Positions 33,881 to 41,774 are shown, counted from the first letter of the stretch. The stretch: 64,000 nt of DNA from Streptomyces orinoci (GCF_003121295.1 NZ_PHNC01000029.1:1116001-1180000), one strand, 5' to 3'. The notes: generated by a model from the letters alone, not told the origin. Translations and numbers: made by a program.

Positions 33881-33889
33881 GAGGAGCAA

Positions 33890-34186
33890 GTGCCGACTTA
33901 CCAGTACCAGTGCACCGAATGCGGCGAGGGCCTCGAGGCGGTGCAGAAGTTCACCGATGACGCCCTGACCGTGTGCCCGAGCTGTGACGGACGCCTGAAG
34001 AAGGTTTTCTCCGCGGTCGGCATCGTCTTCAAGGGCTCCGGCTTCTACCGCAACGACAGCCGCGGCTCGTCGTCCAGCAGCACGCCGGCCTCGTCCTCGA
34101 AGCCGTCGTCGTCCACTTCCTCGTCCGCGTCGTCCTCGGCGTCCTCGTCGTCCTCTTCGTCGGCGAGCACCTCGACGGCCGCCTGA
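33890..34186 (+). CDS. FmdB-family zinc ribbon protein with Ser-rich tail
   Basis: 98 residues, GTG 33890 with AGGAG 4-8 nt upstream. MPTYQYQCTECG...CPSCD is the FmdB-type zinc ribbon, with two Cys-x2-Cys pairs at about 9-12 and 30-33. GIVFKGSGFYRNDSR is the conserved family continuation. The last 40 residues are almost only Ser, with Ala, Thr and Pro, and are encoded by TCC/TCG repeats. The family is annotated as putative regulatory proteins without proven function. A CIRCE-like site in its leader suggests heat-shock control. Confidence 0.88.
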   Translation: MPTYQYQCTECGEGLEAVQKFTDDALTVCPSCDGRLKKVFSAVGIVFKGSGFYRNDSRGSSSSSTPASSSKPSSSTSSSASSSASSSSSSSASTSTAA

Positions 34187-34314
34187 CGAGCTCACACTCA
34201 CCCATATCGCACCCTTTTCGTGCATCTCGCGCGATGGAGCCCACCGCCTGCCCGCGCAGGCCGTGGGCTCCTTGTGTCCATACGGGTCCGGTCCGGCCCG
34301 GCTAGGGTGATCGC

Positions 34315-35160
34315 ATGGTGGACACGAGCATGGCCGACGCGCTCGGCACACAGGCTGAGATAGGGGTCATCGGCGGATCGGGGTTCTACTCCTTCCTCGA
34401 TGATGTGACCGAGATCACCGTACGGACGCCCTACGGGGATCCCAGCGACTCGCTGTTCCTCGGCGAACTGGCCGGACGCAAGGTGGCCTTCCTGCCCCGC
34501 CATGGGCGCAAGCACCACCTTCCGCCGCACCGCATCAACTACCGGGCCAACCTCTGGGCGCTGCGTTCGCTGGGCGTCCGCCAGGTGCTGGGCCCCTGTG
34601 CGGTGGGCGGCCTGCGGCCGGAGTACGGGCCGGGGACGCTGCTGGTGCCGGACCAGCTGGTGGACCGCACCAGGTCCCGGGTCCAGACCTACTTCGACGG
34701 TGAGCCCATCGGCCCGGACGGCCGGGTCCCCGAGGTGGTGCACCTGGCCTTCGCCGACCCCTACTGCCCCACCGGGCGCGCGGTGGCGCTGGCGGCGGCG
34801 CGCGGCCGGGGCTGGGAGCCGGTGGACGGCGGGACCATGGTGGTGATCGAGGGGCCGCGCTTCTCCACCCGCGCCGAGTCCCGCTGGCATGCCGCCCAGG
34901 GCTGGTCGGTGGTCGGTATGACCGGGCACCCCGAGGCCGTGCTGGCCCGCGAACTGGGGCTCTGCTACACCTCCATGGCCCTGGTCACGGACCTGGACGC
35001 GGGCGCCGAGACGGGCGAGGGCGTCACCCATGAGGAAGTGCTGAAGGTCTTCGCGGAGAACGTCTCCCGGCTGCGCGAGGTGCTCTTCGACGCGGTGGGC
35101 GCGCTGCCGGCCACCGAGGAGCGGGACTGCCTCTGTGTGCCCGCCCACGCCCTTCCCTAA
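34315..35160 (+). CDS. mtnP: S-methyl-5'-thioadenosine (or thioinosine) phosphorylase
   Basis: 281 residues, ATG 34315 (a second ATG at 34330 is possible). Purine nucleoside phosphorylase family II motifs: IGVIGGSGFYSF at the N-terminus, RHGRKHHLPPHRINYRAN for phosphate, VVIEGPRFSTRAESRW, and MTGHPEAVLARELGLCYTSMALVTDLDAG near the base site. The last segment is not the TDYD form of human MTAP, so substrate preference between methylthioadenosine and methylthioinosine is open. It acts in methionine salvage. Confidence 0.88.
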   Translation: MVDTSMADALGTQAEIGVIGGSGFYSFLDDVTEITVRTPYGDPSDSLFLGELAGRKVAFLPRHGRKHHLPPHRINYRANLWALRSLGVRQVLGPCAVGGLRPEYGPGTLLVPDQLVDRTRSRVQTYFDGEPIGPDGRVPEVVHLAFADPYCPTGRAVALAAARGRGWEPVDGGTMVVIEGPRFSTRAESRWHAAQGWSVVGMTGHPEAVLARELGLCYTSMALVTDLDAGAETGEGVTHEEVLKVFAENVSRLREVLFDAVGALPATEERDCLCVPAHALP

Positions 35161-35298
35161 CTCCCAGGGGTGAGCGGGCTGTTCACAACCCGCGCACCGT
35201 CCACAGGCTCCAGCGGGATCCGTGGAAAGCGGGCATGGTGAGGAGCGTTCCACCGAGCGCTCCGCCAACTCCCTACCAGCCGACAGGTGGTGGCCGCC

Positions 35299-35538
35299 AT
35301 GCCCCCTTTCCCCTCCTCGCCGGAAGCGGCTCCTCCCGTACCGGCTCCTCCCGTACCCGCGGTACGAACCGTCCCGCCGCTTCCGCCCCATGTCCCGCCG
35401 CCCACGCGTACGGTGCCGCGGTTCGCCCCGGTGCGCGTCGGCGGGCGCCGGTGCGACGGAGCGGCGGCGTGGTTGCTGGCCGCGGCGGGAACGCTCTCGC
35501 TGTACGGCTGCCTGCTGATCTCCGGCCATCTCGGCTGA
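35299..35538 (+). CDS. Small Pro-rich protein with one C-terminal membrane helix
   Basis: 79 residues from ATG 35299, with AGGTGG 8 nt upstream. The first 50 residues are Pro-rich (SPEAAPPVPAPPVPAVRTVPPLPPHVPPP), then RRCDGAAAWLLAAAGTLSLYGCLLISGHLG forms a single hydrophobic helix at the end. The arrangement suggests a tail-anchored or single-pass protein. I do not recognise the family. It lies in the 490-bp space between mtnP and mscL. Coding potential is moderate and the overlapping minus-strand frames look like shadows. Confidence 0.45.
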   Translation: MPPFPSSPEAAPPVPAPPVPAVRTVPPLPPHVPPPTRTVPRFAPVRVGGRRCDGAAAWLLAAAGTLSLYGCLLISGHLG

Positions 35539-35652
35539 GCACGGCGCTGAGCACGGCGATGGATTGGACAGAGCGCCCAGGCCCTCTCGTATGGTGTGGA
35601 ATCGACCATTCCAGGACAGGTGCGTCAGGCGAGCACAGAGAGAGGCCCTTCG

Positions 35653-36141
35653 GTGAGCGAGAAGACAACAGGAATCCTTGGCGGCTTCAAGGCATTCCTG
35701 ATGCGGGGCAATGTGATCGACCTCGCGGTCGCCGTGGTCATCGGAGCGGCCTTCACCAACATCGTGAACTCCGTGGTGAAGGGCGTGATCAACCCGATCG
35801 TCGGCGCCTTCGGCACCAAGGACCTGGACCGCTACGCCTCCTGCCTCAAGGGCCCCTGCACCAAGAACGCGGCGGGCGAGGTCACCAAGGGCGTCTTCAT
35901 CCAGTGGGGCGCGGTGCTCAGCGCCTCGCTCACCTTCCTGATCACGGCGGCGGTGGTCTACTTCCTGATGCTGCTGCCGATGAAGCGCTGGCAGGACCGC
36001 CAGGCGGCCCGCTCCTCTGCCGAGGAGAAGCCGGCCGAGCCCACGGAGCGGGAGCTCCTCGCCCAGATCCGGGACGCCCTCCTCGAGCAGCGCCGAGGCC
36101 CGTCGGGCAGCACGGATTCATCGGTGCCCGCGCCGCGGTAG
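35653..36141 (+). CDS. mscL: Large-conductance mechanosensitive channel MscL
   Basis: 162 residues from GTG 35653; GAGAGG lies upstream, and the frame extends further but the family starts with GFKAFLMRGNVIDLAVAVVIGAAFTNIVNSVV. Two membrane helices (about 15-45 and 92-120) and the cytoplasmic helix ending EELLAQIRDALLEQR-like are present. It is longer than E. coli MscL because of an inserted extracellular loop with two cysteines (ASCLKGPCTK) and a C-terminal extension. It releases solutes on osmotic downshock. Confidence 0.94.
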   Translation: MSEKTTGILGGFKAFLMRGNVIDLAVAVVIGAAFTNIVNSVVKGVINPIVGAFGTKDLDRYASCLKGPCTKNAAGEVTKGVFIQWGAVLSASLTFLITAAVVYFLMLLPMKRWQDRQAARSSAEEKPAEPTERELLAQIRDALLEQRRGPSGSTDSSVPAPR

Positions 36142-36210
36142 GCGGTTGGCGGGCCGGTCGCCGGGTGCCGTTCTCCAGAGCGGCCCCATACCGTCGGTCA
36201 CTTGTCACAT

Positions 36211-36266
36211 GCGGGCCGTCTGTGGCTGGTCGCGCAGTTCCCCGCGCCCCTGAAGGGGCGCCCCTG
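36211..36266 (+). repeat. Dispersed repeat, short copy D
   Basis: After mscL the sequence GCGCAGTTCCCCGCGCCCC followed by TGAAGGGGCGC matches the repeat core at 6814-6846 in the same orientation. It includes the preceding GGGCCGTC-TGTGGCTGGTC arm. It can form a GCGCCCC-TGAA-GGGGCGC hairpin and lies between convergent genes, so it may terminate mscL. Confidence 0.75.
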
Positions 36267-36315
36267 ACGGTCGGCCGCCAACGCACGCCCGCCCCCACCT
36301 GCCGTAGGCGCACCC

Positions 36316-36489
36316 CTACAGGTGATGCGGCGGCTTCTGCTCAAGGAACCACGCAAGATCGCCCCCGGCGGGGGCCCGCTCGCCCCACCCCTCGTCCCGG
36401 TCGTCCGAGGACTGCCGGTCCAGCGGATCGTCGAAGACCAGCGCTGTGGCGGGATCCCGGCGCGGCGCCGGTTCGGGAGCGGTACTCAT
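36316..36489 (-). CDS. Small conserved acidic protein, function unknown
   Basis: 57 residues from ATG 36489 (MSTAPEPAPRRDPATALVF). It is short, acidic and without membrane segments, with the block FDDPLDRQSSDDRDEGWGER and the ending FLEQKPPHHL. I recall close relatives as small hypothetical proteins in streptomycetes, always with the DDPLD...DEGWGER and KPPHH blocks, which argues that it is real. It is divergent to the LtrA gene with only 56 bp between the starts. Confidence 0.6.
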   Translation of the reverse strand: MSTAPEPAPRRDPATALVFDDPLDRQSSDDRDEGWGERAPAGGDLAWFLEQKPPHHL

Positions 36490-36545
36490 ACCCCCAGCGT
36501 ACGGCCCACCGCGCGCCACCCCACCGCCAAAGCGACAATCACCGC

Positions 36546-37769
36546 ATGAGCGACCACTCCCCCACCACCCGCTCATACGGCGTCGTCCGCCGCATGACCG
36601 CCCGCGGCCGGGACGAGGAGCACCGCACCGCCACCCCCCTGGAGCTCTTCTTCGACCTCTGCTTTGTGGTGGCCGTGGCCCAGGCGGGCCGCCAACTGGT
36701 GCACGCCCTGGCCGAGGGCAACCCGTCCCATGGCATCCCCGGCTACCTGATGATGTTCTTCGCCGTGTGGTGGGCCTGGATGAACTTCACCTGGTTCTCC
36801 TCCGCCTACGACACCGATGATGTCCTCTTCCGGGTCACCACCCTGATCCAGATCGCCGGCGTCCTGGTGCTTGCCGCCGGAATTCCGCGCGCCTTCGACT
36901 CCGGGGACTTCCGCGCCGTCTGGTTCGGCTATCTGGTTATGCGGCTGGCCATGGTCGCCCAGTGGCTGCGGGCCGCCCACTCGGCCGCCGGCGCCGAGCG
37001 CTGTGCCGCCATGCGCTACGCCCAGGGCGTGAGCCTGTGCCAAGTGGGCTGGCTGGGGCTGCTGTTGCTGCCGCAGCACGCCAAGCCCTGGCTGTTTCTG
37101 GTGATGGCCCTGCTGGAGCTGACCGTTCCGGTGATCGCCGAGCGTCCGTACCAGACCGGCTGGCACCCGCACCATATCGCCGAGCGGTACGGCCTGTTCC
37201 TGATCATCGTGCTGGGCGAGACCGTCTCGGCGGCGACCGTCGCCGTGCAGTCCGGGGTGGACCAACACGGCGGCCTGGGCACCCTGTTGCCCATCGCGGC
37301 CGGCGGCCTGCTGCTGATCTTCGCCGCCTACTGGATCTACTTCGCCGTGCCCATCCATCTCCATCTGGCCTCCAACCGCCAGGCGTTTCTCTGGGGTTAT
37401 GGCCACTATCCGGTCTTTGCCTCGGTGGCGGTGATCGGCGCCGGGATCGAGGTGGCCGTGGAGGAGGCGACCGGCAAGGCGCATATCTCCGCCCTCGCCG
37501 CCGCCGCGGCCGTCACCGTCCCGGCCGCGCTCTTCCTGTTCACCGTGTGGCTGGTGCACTCCCGCCACCAGAAGCGCGGCCTGGCCCAGCAGTCGGTGCT
37601 GCCGGTCTCCGCGGTGCTGGTGCTGGCCTGCACCTTCGGCGGCCGCTGGGCGGTGCTGCTGGCCGGGCTGGTGGCCACCGGCACCGTGGCCACCGGAGTC
37701 ACGCTGACCACCAGGGCGGCCAGAGCCGGAGCGGCGGCGTCCGCCCAACAGGCCGGTACGGAAGCGTGA
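36546..37769 (+). CDS. LtrA-family membrane protein (low temperature requirement A)
   Basis: 407 residues from ATG 36546. A frame upstream runs through mscL but is not coding. The family signature TPLELFFDLCFVVAVAQAGRQL is at about residues 30-52, then about ten or eleven membrane helices including NFTWFSSAYDTDDVLFR, HHIAERYGLFLIIVLGETV and YWIYFA. LtrA was named for low-temperature growth in Listeria; its biochemical role is unknown. It ends 13 bp before the P1 peptidase gene and may be co-transcribed with it. Confidence 0.9.
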   Translation: MSDHSPTTRSYGVVRRMTARGRDEEHRTATPLELFFDLCFVVAVAQAGRQLVHALAEGNPSHGIPGYLMMFFAVWWAWMNFTWFSSAYDTDDVLFRVTTLIQIAGVLVLAAGIPRAFDSGDFRAVWFGYLVMRLAMVAQWLRAAHSAAGAERCAAMRYAQGVSLCQVGWLGLLLLPQHAKPWLFLVMALLELTVPVIAERPYQTGWHPHHIAERYGLFLIIVLGETVSAATVAVQSGVDQHGGLGTLLPIAAGGLLLIFAAYWIYFAVPIHLHLASNRQAFLWGYGHYPVFASVAVIGAGIEVAVEEATGKAHISALAAAAAVTVPAALFLFTVWLVHSRHQKRGLAQQSVLPVSAVLVLACTFGGRWAVLLAGLVATGTVATGVTLTTRAARAGAAASAQQAGTEA

Positions 37770-37782
37770 TACGCATGAGGCC

Positions 37783-38880
37783 ATGACCGATTCCCCGCGC
37801 ACGGGACCGCTTGACGCCCTCACCGACATCCCCGGCCTGCGGGTCGGCCACGCCCGGCTGGCCGGTGAACGGGCCCTGTCCGGCACCACCGTGGTGCTCA
37901 CCGAGCCGGGCGGTGCCACGGCCGCCGTGGACGTCCGCGGCGGCGGCCCCGGCACCCGGGAGACCGATGCCCTGGACCCCCGCAATCTGGTGCAGCGCGT
38001 CGAGGCGCTGGTGCTCACCGGCGGCAGCGCCTTCGGCCTGGAGGCCGCCGCGGGGGTGATGGCCTGGCTGGAGGAGGCGGGGCGGGGAGTACGCGTGGGC
38101 CCGGACCCCACCCAGGTGGTGCCGGTGGTGCCCGCCGCCGCCCTGTTCGACCTGGGGCGGGGCGGCGACTGGCGGGCCCGGCCGGATGCCGCGCTGGGCC
38201 GCCGGGCGGCCGAGGCCGCGGCCGCCGCCGGGCCGGGGACGCCGGTCGCCATGGGCAATGTGGGCGCCGGCACCGGTGCCGTGGCGGGCGGGCTCAAAGG
38301 CGGTATCGGCACCGCCAGCCTGGTGCTGCCCTCCGGGGTGACGGTCGCCGCGCTGGCCGCCGTCAACGCGGCCGGCTCGGTCGCCGACCCGCGAACCGGC
38401 GTGCTCTACGGCCGGCTTCACTCCGGTGAGCGGGTCGCCTACCCCGATGCCGGCCGCCATGAAGCCGCCCGGCGCACCCTGGCCGCCGCCCGGGAGGAGT
38501 CCGCCCGGCGCTTCGCCGCCTCGGTCCGGCCGCCGCTGAACACCACCCTGGCCGTGGTGGCCACCGATGCCGCGCTCACCCGTGCCCAGGCGCAGAAGCT
38601 GGCCGGTACGGCGCATGACGGTCTGGCCCGCGCGGTGCACCCGGTCCATCTGCTCACCGACGGCGACACCGTCTTCGCCCTGGCCACCGGCGCCCGCCCA
38701 CTGGCCGCCGAGGAGGGGCTGCCGGAGGGGGTGGACTACGCCCTGGGCGCGGTCAACGAGATCCTGGCCGCGGGGGCGGAGGTGCTGACCCGGGCCGTGG
38801 TCAAGGGAGTTCTGGCGGCGGAGAGCATTGACGGCCCCGGCGGGGTCTTCCCCTCCTACCGGGACCTCTACGAGCTCTGA
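37783..38880 (+). CDS. P1/S58-family peptidase, NylC-like (N-terminal Thr nucleophile)
   Basis: 365 residues, ATG 37783. The N-terminal LTDIPGLRVGHA and GGSAFGLEAAAGVMAWLEE are typical of DmpA/P1 aminopeptidases. MGNVGAGTGAVAGG-LKGGIG is the family's glycine-rich region. The predicted self-cleavage site is Asn253-Thr254 in PPLNTTLAVVATDA, as in nylon oligomer hydrolase NylC, rather than Gly-Ser of DmpA. It should hydrolyse small amides or peptides; the substrate is unknown. It is cytoplasmic with no signal peptide. Confidence 0.9.
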   Translation: MTDSPRTGPLDALTDIPGLRVGHARLAGERALSGTTVVLTEPGGATAAVDVRGGGPGTRETDALDPRNLVQRVEALVLTGGSAFGLEAAAGVMAWLEEAGRGVRVGPDPTQVVPVVPAAALFDLGRGGDWRARPDAALGRRAAEAAAAAGPGTPVAMGNVGAGTGAVAGGLKGGIGTASLVLPSGVTVAALAAVNAAGSVADPRTGVLYGRLHSGERVAYPDAGRHEAARRTLAAAREESARRFAASVRPPLNTTLAVVATDAALTRAQAQKLAGTAHDGLARAVHPVHLLTDGDTVFALATGARPLAAEEGLPEGVDYALGAVNEILAAGAEVLTRAVVKGVLAAESIDGPGGVFPSYRDLYEL

Positions 38881-38883
38881 GCC

Positions 38884-38915
38884 ATCCGGATCACCCGGAT
38901 CACCCGGATCCGGGG
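38884..38915. repeat. Short tandem repeat at convergent gene ends
   Basis: Two and a half copies of a 9-bp unit ATCACCCGG lie between the convergent peptidase and ABC permease genes, with overlapping CCGGAT palindromes. It may form a weak hairpin. No other signal is visible in the 46-bp gap. Confidence 0.55.
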
Positions 38916-38926
38916 CTGCCGCCCGC

Positions 38927-39892
38927 TCAGACCAGCCGGCGCCGCAGGGCGAGGCACACCGCCACCACCAGCGCCACCGCCGCCACCAGGTAGATCGCCG
39001 TCTCGATGTACTGGAAGGCCCAGAAGTCCCCGCTGGGATAGACCTTGTGATAGCGGGCGACAAAGCCATGGTCCGCCATGCAGCGCTTGAGCTCCGCCCC
39101 CGAAAACTGGCAGTACCGGTCGATGGGGTACTCCCGCCCCGAGCGGTCCAGATAGCCGAACTGCCCGGTGGACCAGGCACTTCCCACCGGTGTCCTGGGC
39201 GTCATCCCGGGGGTGACCCGCCGGGTGGGCGAAATCCAGTCGGAGCGAACGGAGTTGAGCAGCACCCGGATCCCCACCACCACCGCCAGGGTGCACCCCA
39301 TCGCCGCCATGGTCCGCCGGAACAGCAGCCCCGCCGCCGTGCCCACCGCCAGGCCGAACAGCGCACAGGCCACCGCCGCCGGGCCGGTGGCGTTGAACAG
39401 GAAGCCGTCGTGCCAGTAGAGCCCGTCCAGCATGTTGGCGATGGGCGCCCACCACCAGGCCACCAGCGCGGCCAGGACCGCCGCACCGGCCGCCGTAGAC
39501 CCGGCCGCCAGCGCGAACCGGCTGCCCAACCAGGCCCGTATGCCCACCCCTTGGGTGAGCGCCAGCTTGGCGGTACCGCTCTCCAGCTCCCGCCCGATCA
39601 GCGGTGCTCCCCAGAAGACGCCGATGATCACGGGCAGTGCGGCACTGAGCGCGCCCAGGGCGCGGATGCCATCGGTGTTGTCCCGCAGCACCCGTTCCGC
39701 GAGGTCCGTATCGGTCCGGGGGCACTCCGAGGCGTCCCAGCCCTTGCAGATCACCAGATGGTGGTCGTGGATGACCGCCATCATCTCCGACCGCCGCCAG
39801 GCCACCCAGGCCGCACAGATCAGCAGCGCGATGCCACCGGCCAGGATCAGGGCGCGCTGCTGGCGCCAGGCCAGCCAGTAGGTGCCCTTCAC
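38927..39892 (-). CDS. ABC-2 type permease subunit
   Basis: 321 residues, GTG 39892, overlapping the ATPase stop by GTGA. About six membrane helices are visible: near 12-32, 82-102 (LPVIIGVFWGAPLIGRELESGT), 120-150, 165-195, 195-215 and the last at 295-318. The GRELESGTAKLALTQGV block between helices is typical of transporters exporting antibiotics or lipids with a separate ATPase. It depends on the upstream ATPase, which has an internal deletion, so the function of the pair is uncertain. Confidence 0.85.
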   Translation of the reverse strand: MKGTYWLAWRQQRALILAGGIALLICAAWVAWRRSEMMAVIHDHHLVICKGWDASECPRTDTDLAERVLRDNTDGIRALGALSAALPVIIGVFWGAPLIGRELESGTAKLALTQGVGIRAWLGSRFALAAGSTAAGAAVLAALVAWWWAPIANMLDGLYWHDGFLFNATGPAAVACALFGLAVGTAAGLLFRRTMAAMGCTLAVVVGIRVLLNSVRSDWISPTRRVTPGMTPRTPVGSAWSTGQFGYLDRSGREYPIDRYCQFSGAELKRCMADHGFVARYHKVYPSGDFWAFQYIETAIYLVAAVALVVAVCLALRRRLV

Positions 39893-40707
39893 GCCACAGC
39901 CTCACCATCGGGGCAACGGCCGCCGGGGAAGCGGTCGTCAGGGAAACGGCCGGCGGGCGCACGCAAATGGGCCAGCAACAGCTCCTCCAGCGTGGGGTGT
40001 TCGGCGACCATCCGCGCGGGCGGCGTCCACTGCTCCGCCACCCGCAGCAGGGCGGTGACCTGGCGTCCGGTGACCGCGGATGCCACCACGGCGGTACGGT
40101 CCAGGCCCGTCGGCAGCCCGTCGTCCGTGGCCTCCTCGGCCCGGCCGGTGATCCGCAGATGCCCGTCGATCAGCTCCTGTGCGTCCCCCGCCAGCCGCAC
40201 CCGCCCCTCGCGCAGCAGCAGTACATGGTCACAGACGCTCTCCAGCTCGCTGAGAATGTGCGAGGACAGCACCACGGTCACCCCGCGCTCGGCCACCTCG
40301 GCCATCACCAGGCCCATGATCTCGTGCCGCACCAGCGGATCGAGATCGGCCAAGGGCTCGTCCAGCAGCAGGAGTTGGGGCCACTTGCCGAAGGCCAGCG
40401 CCAGCGCTATCCGGGTGCACTGCCCCGGGGAGAGGGTGCCGACCTGGGCGAGGAAGGCGATATGCCGCCGGGCGGCGTCGGTGCCCGGCCGCTCGCCGTA
40501 CACCAGCAGCTCTCCGCCGGTCGGCTGGAGCAGCCCGGTGGCCAGGTGCAGCAGGGTGCTCTTGCCCGCGCCATTGGGGCCGACGAGCCCGGTGACCCGG
40601 CCCGCCGGGACGGTGAAATCGCAGTCACGCAGCGCCCAGCCGCCCCGGAATCTGCGTCCGAGCCGGGTGGCCGTCAGGGCTGCCGGGGCAGTCGCGATCA
40701 TCTCCAC
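39889..40707 (-). CDS. ABC transporter ATPase lacking the helical subdomain
   Basis: 272 residues from GTG 40707 (ATG 40701 is possible). Walker A GPNGAGKST (43-51), Q loop Gln88 in FLAQ, signature LSPGQ (92-96), Walker B LLLLDEP (112-118) and switch His150 are all present and in frame. Only three residues (VGT) separate the Q loop from the signature, where ABC ATPases usually have some 50-70 residues of helical subdomain. An in-frame deletion around 40435-40443 is the simplest explanation. The signature is LSPGQ, not LSGGQ. It may be non-functional or a divergent coupling form. Confidence 0.85.
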   Translation of the reverse strand: MEMIATAPAALTATRLGRRFRGGWALRDCDFTVPAGRVTGLVGPNGAGKSTLLHLATGLLQPTGGELLVYGERPGTDAARRHIAFLAQVGTLSPGQCTRIALALAFGKWPQLLLLDEPLADLDPLVRHEIMGLVMAEVAERGVTVVLSSHILSELESVCDHVLLLREGRVRLAGDAQELIDGHLRITGRAEEATDDGLPTGLDRTAVVASAVTGRQVTALLRVAEQWTPPARMVAEHPTLEELLLAHLRAPAGRFPDDRFPGGRCPDGEAVA

Positions 40708-40714
40708 CTGCTTT

Positions 40715-40730
40715 CACTAACGTATTAGTG
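40715..40730. promoter_or_regulatory. Palindromic operator before the ABC operon
   Basis: CACTAA-CGTA-TTAGTG is a 16-bp palindrome with 6-bp arms, 8 bp upstream of the ATPase start. A TAATAC -10-like hexamer falls inside it on the minus strand. GntR/YtrA-type repressors often precede such ABC operons and bind sites of this kind, but no such gene adjoins here. Confidence 0.55.
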
Positions 40731-40920
40731 GAATGATGCGGATCTGCGGCCCGCCCCGTCAAATTCCGGCATGGCACCCACTCCGGCGCCCACCCCCGCG
40801 CCCGCTCTTCACCCGCGCGCCTGCCATAGTTCCCCCCGTCGCCGCCGCCCGGACCAGGGCGGTACGGATGCTGAGCGCGCTCCCCGGCGACCCCGCCTCT
40901 TTGCACTAGCTCAAAGTCCA

Positions 40921-40949
40921 TTGTCACCTAGTACGAAACGCCCTATCTT
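40921..40949 (+). promoter_or_regulatory. Housekeeping-type promoter for the GNAT gene
   Basis: TTGTCA (40921-40926), 17-bp spacer, TATCTT (40944-40949). The ATG at 40956 is the seventh base after the -10 hexamer, so transcription should start at the start codon and give a leaderless message. Otherwise the gap 40731-40920 holds nothing I can identify. Confidence 0.6.
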
Positions 40950-40955
40950 TCAGCC

Positions 40956-41561
40956 ATGATCAGCACCACAGCCGTCCCGCCCGTACGTTCCACCACCCTC
41001 CCCGGCCGCCATGTCCGGCTGGAACCGCTGGCCCATTCCCATGTGCCGGACCTCTTCCAGGCGGTCGCCGGTGACGAGGACGTATGGCGCTGGGTGTCCG
41101 CCCTGATGCCCCGCACCGAGGACGAACTGCACGCCGTCATCGGCGCCCGGCTGGACAATCCGGAGCTCGTCCCCTTCGCCGTCATCCAGCTGGCCACCGG
41201 CCGCTGTGTGGGCGTGACCTGCTATGCCAACATCAGCGCGCGGGACGAGTCGCTGGAGATAGGCGGCACCTTCTACGGCCGCGCGGTCTGGCGCACGGCG
41301 GTCAACACCGAGGCCAAGCTGCTGCTGATGACCCATGCCTTCGAGGACCTGGGCATGGGCCGCGTCCAGTGGTGCGCCGACCGCCGCAATGAGCGCTCCC
41401 GCAATGCCATCCTGCGCCTGGGCGCCACCTATGAGGGCACCTTCCGCCGCCACCGCCGCCGCCCGGACGGCACCTGGCGGGACACCATGCAGTTCGCGAT
41501 GCTGCGAGATGAGTGGCCGGCGGCGAAGGAGCGGCTGGAGGCGCGGCTGTCGCGGGGGTGA
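40956..41561 (+). CDS. GNAT acetyltransferase, RimJ-like
   Basis: 201 residues, ATG 40956. GRHVRLEPLAHSHVPDLFQAV at the start, LEIGGTFYGRAVWRTAVNTEAKLLLMTHAFEDLG and VQWCADRRNERSRNAILRLGATYEGTFRRH are characteristic of the GNAT subgroup that modifies N-termini or aminoglycoside-like substrates. No Shine-Dalgarno sequence precedes the ATG, in line with the leaderless promoter just upstream. It stands alone and has no neighbour that suggests a substrate. Confidence 0.88.
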   Translation: MISTTAVPPVRSTTLPGRHVRLEPLAHSHVPDLFQAVAGDEDVWRWVSALMPRTEDELHAVIGARLDNPELVPFAVIQLATGRCVGVTCYANISARDESLEIGGTFYGRAVWRTAVNTEAKLLLMTHAFEDLGMGRVQWCADRRNERSRNAILRLGATYEGTFRRHRRRPDGTWRDTMQFAMLRDEWPAAKERLEARLSRG

Positions 41562-41600
41562 GCGGGGCCTTTGTCAGACCCCCCTGACACTCTGTCCGCC

Positions 41601-41774
41601 ATGGACGATCTCATCGGCACCCAGACGCCCACGCGACGCATCGCGGATCCCGCCGAGGCGGTCGGCCTTCTGGAGCGGGCGCTCCCGGCGGACGAGCTCC
41701 CGGCGGGCACCTTCCTCACCGGACATGCGGGACGGTTCATGACTGCGGCGGCCCACCGGATGCCCGTTCCATAA
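41601..41774 (+). CDS. Possible short ORF or gene remnant
   Basis: 57 codons from ATG 41601 (MDDLIGTQTPTRRIADPAEA) ending at 41774 with a few bases' overlap into the end of the convergent sigma factor gene. No ribosome binding site is evident. The composition is plausible for protein (LLERALPADELPAGTF) but no family is recognised. The 175-bp space 41562-41736 otherwise has no feature, so this may be a degraded gene or chance. Confidence 0.25.
   Translation: MDDLIGTQTPTRRIADPAEAVGLLERALPADELPAGTFLTGHAGRFMTAAAHRMPVP

Noticed and set aside
34198..35529. 443-codon minus-strand frame opposite mtnP
   Set aside because: Shadow of the phosphorylase gene, which has all family motifs.
35235..36545. 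LtrA frame extended upstream through mscL
   Set aside because: The frame is open but crosses mscL in another phase and the repeat; the LtrA family begins at the ATG at 36546.
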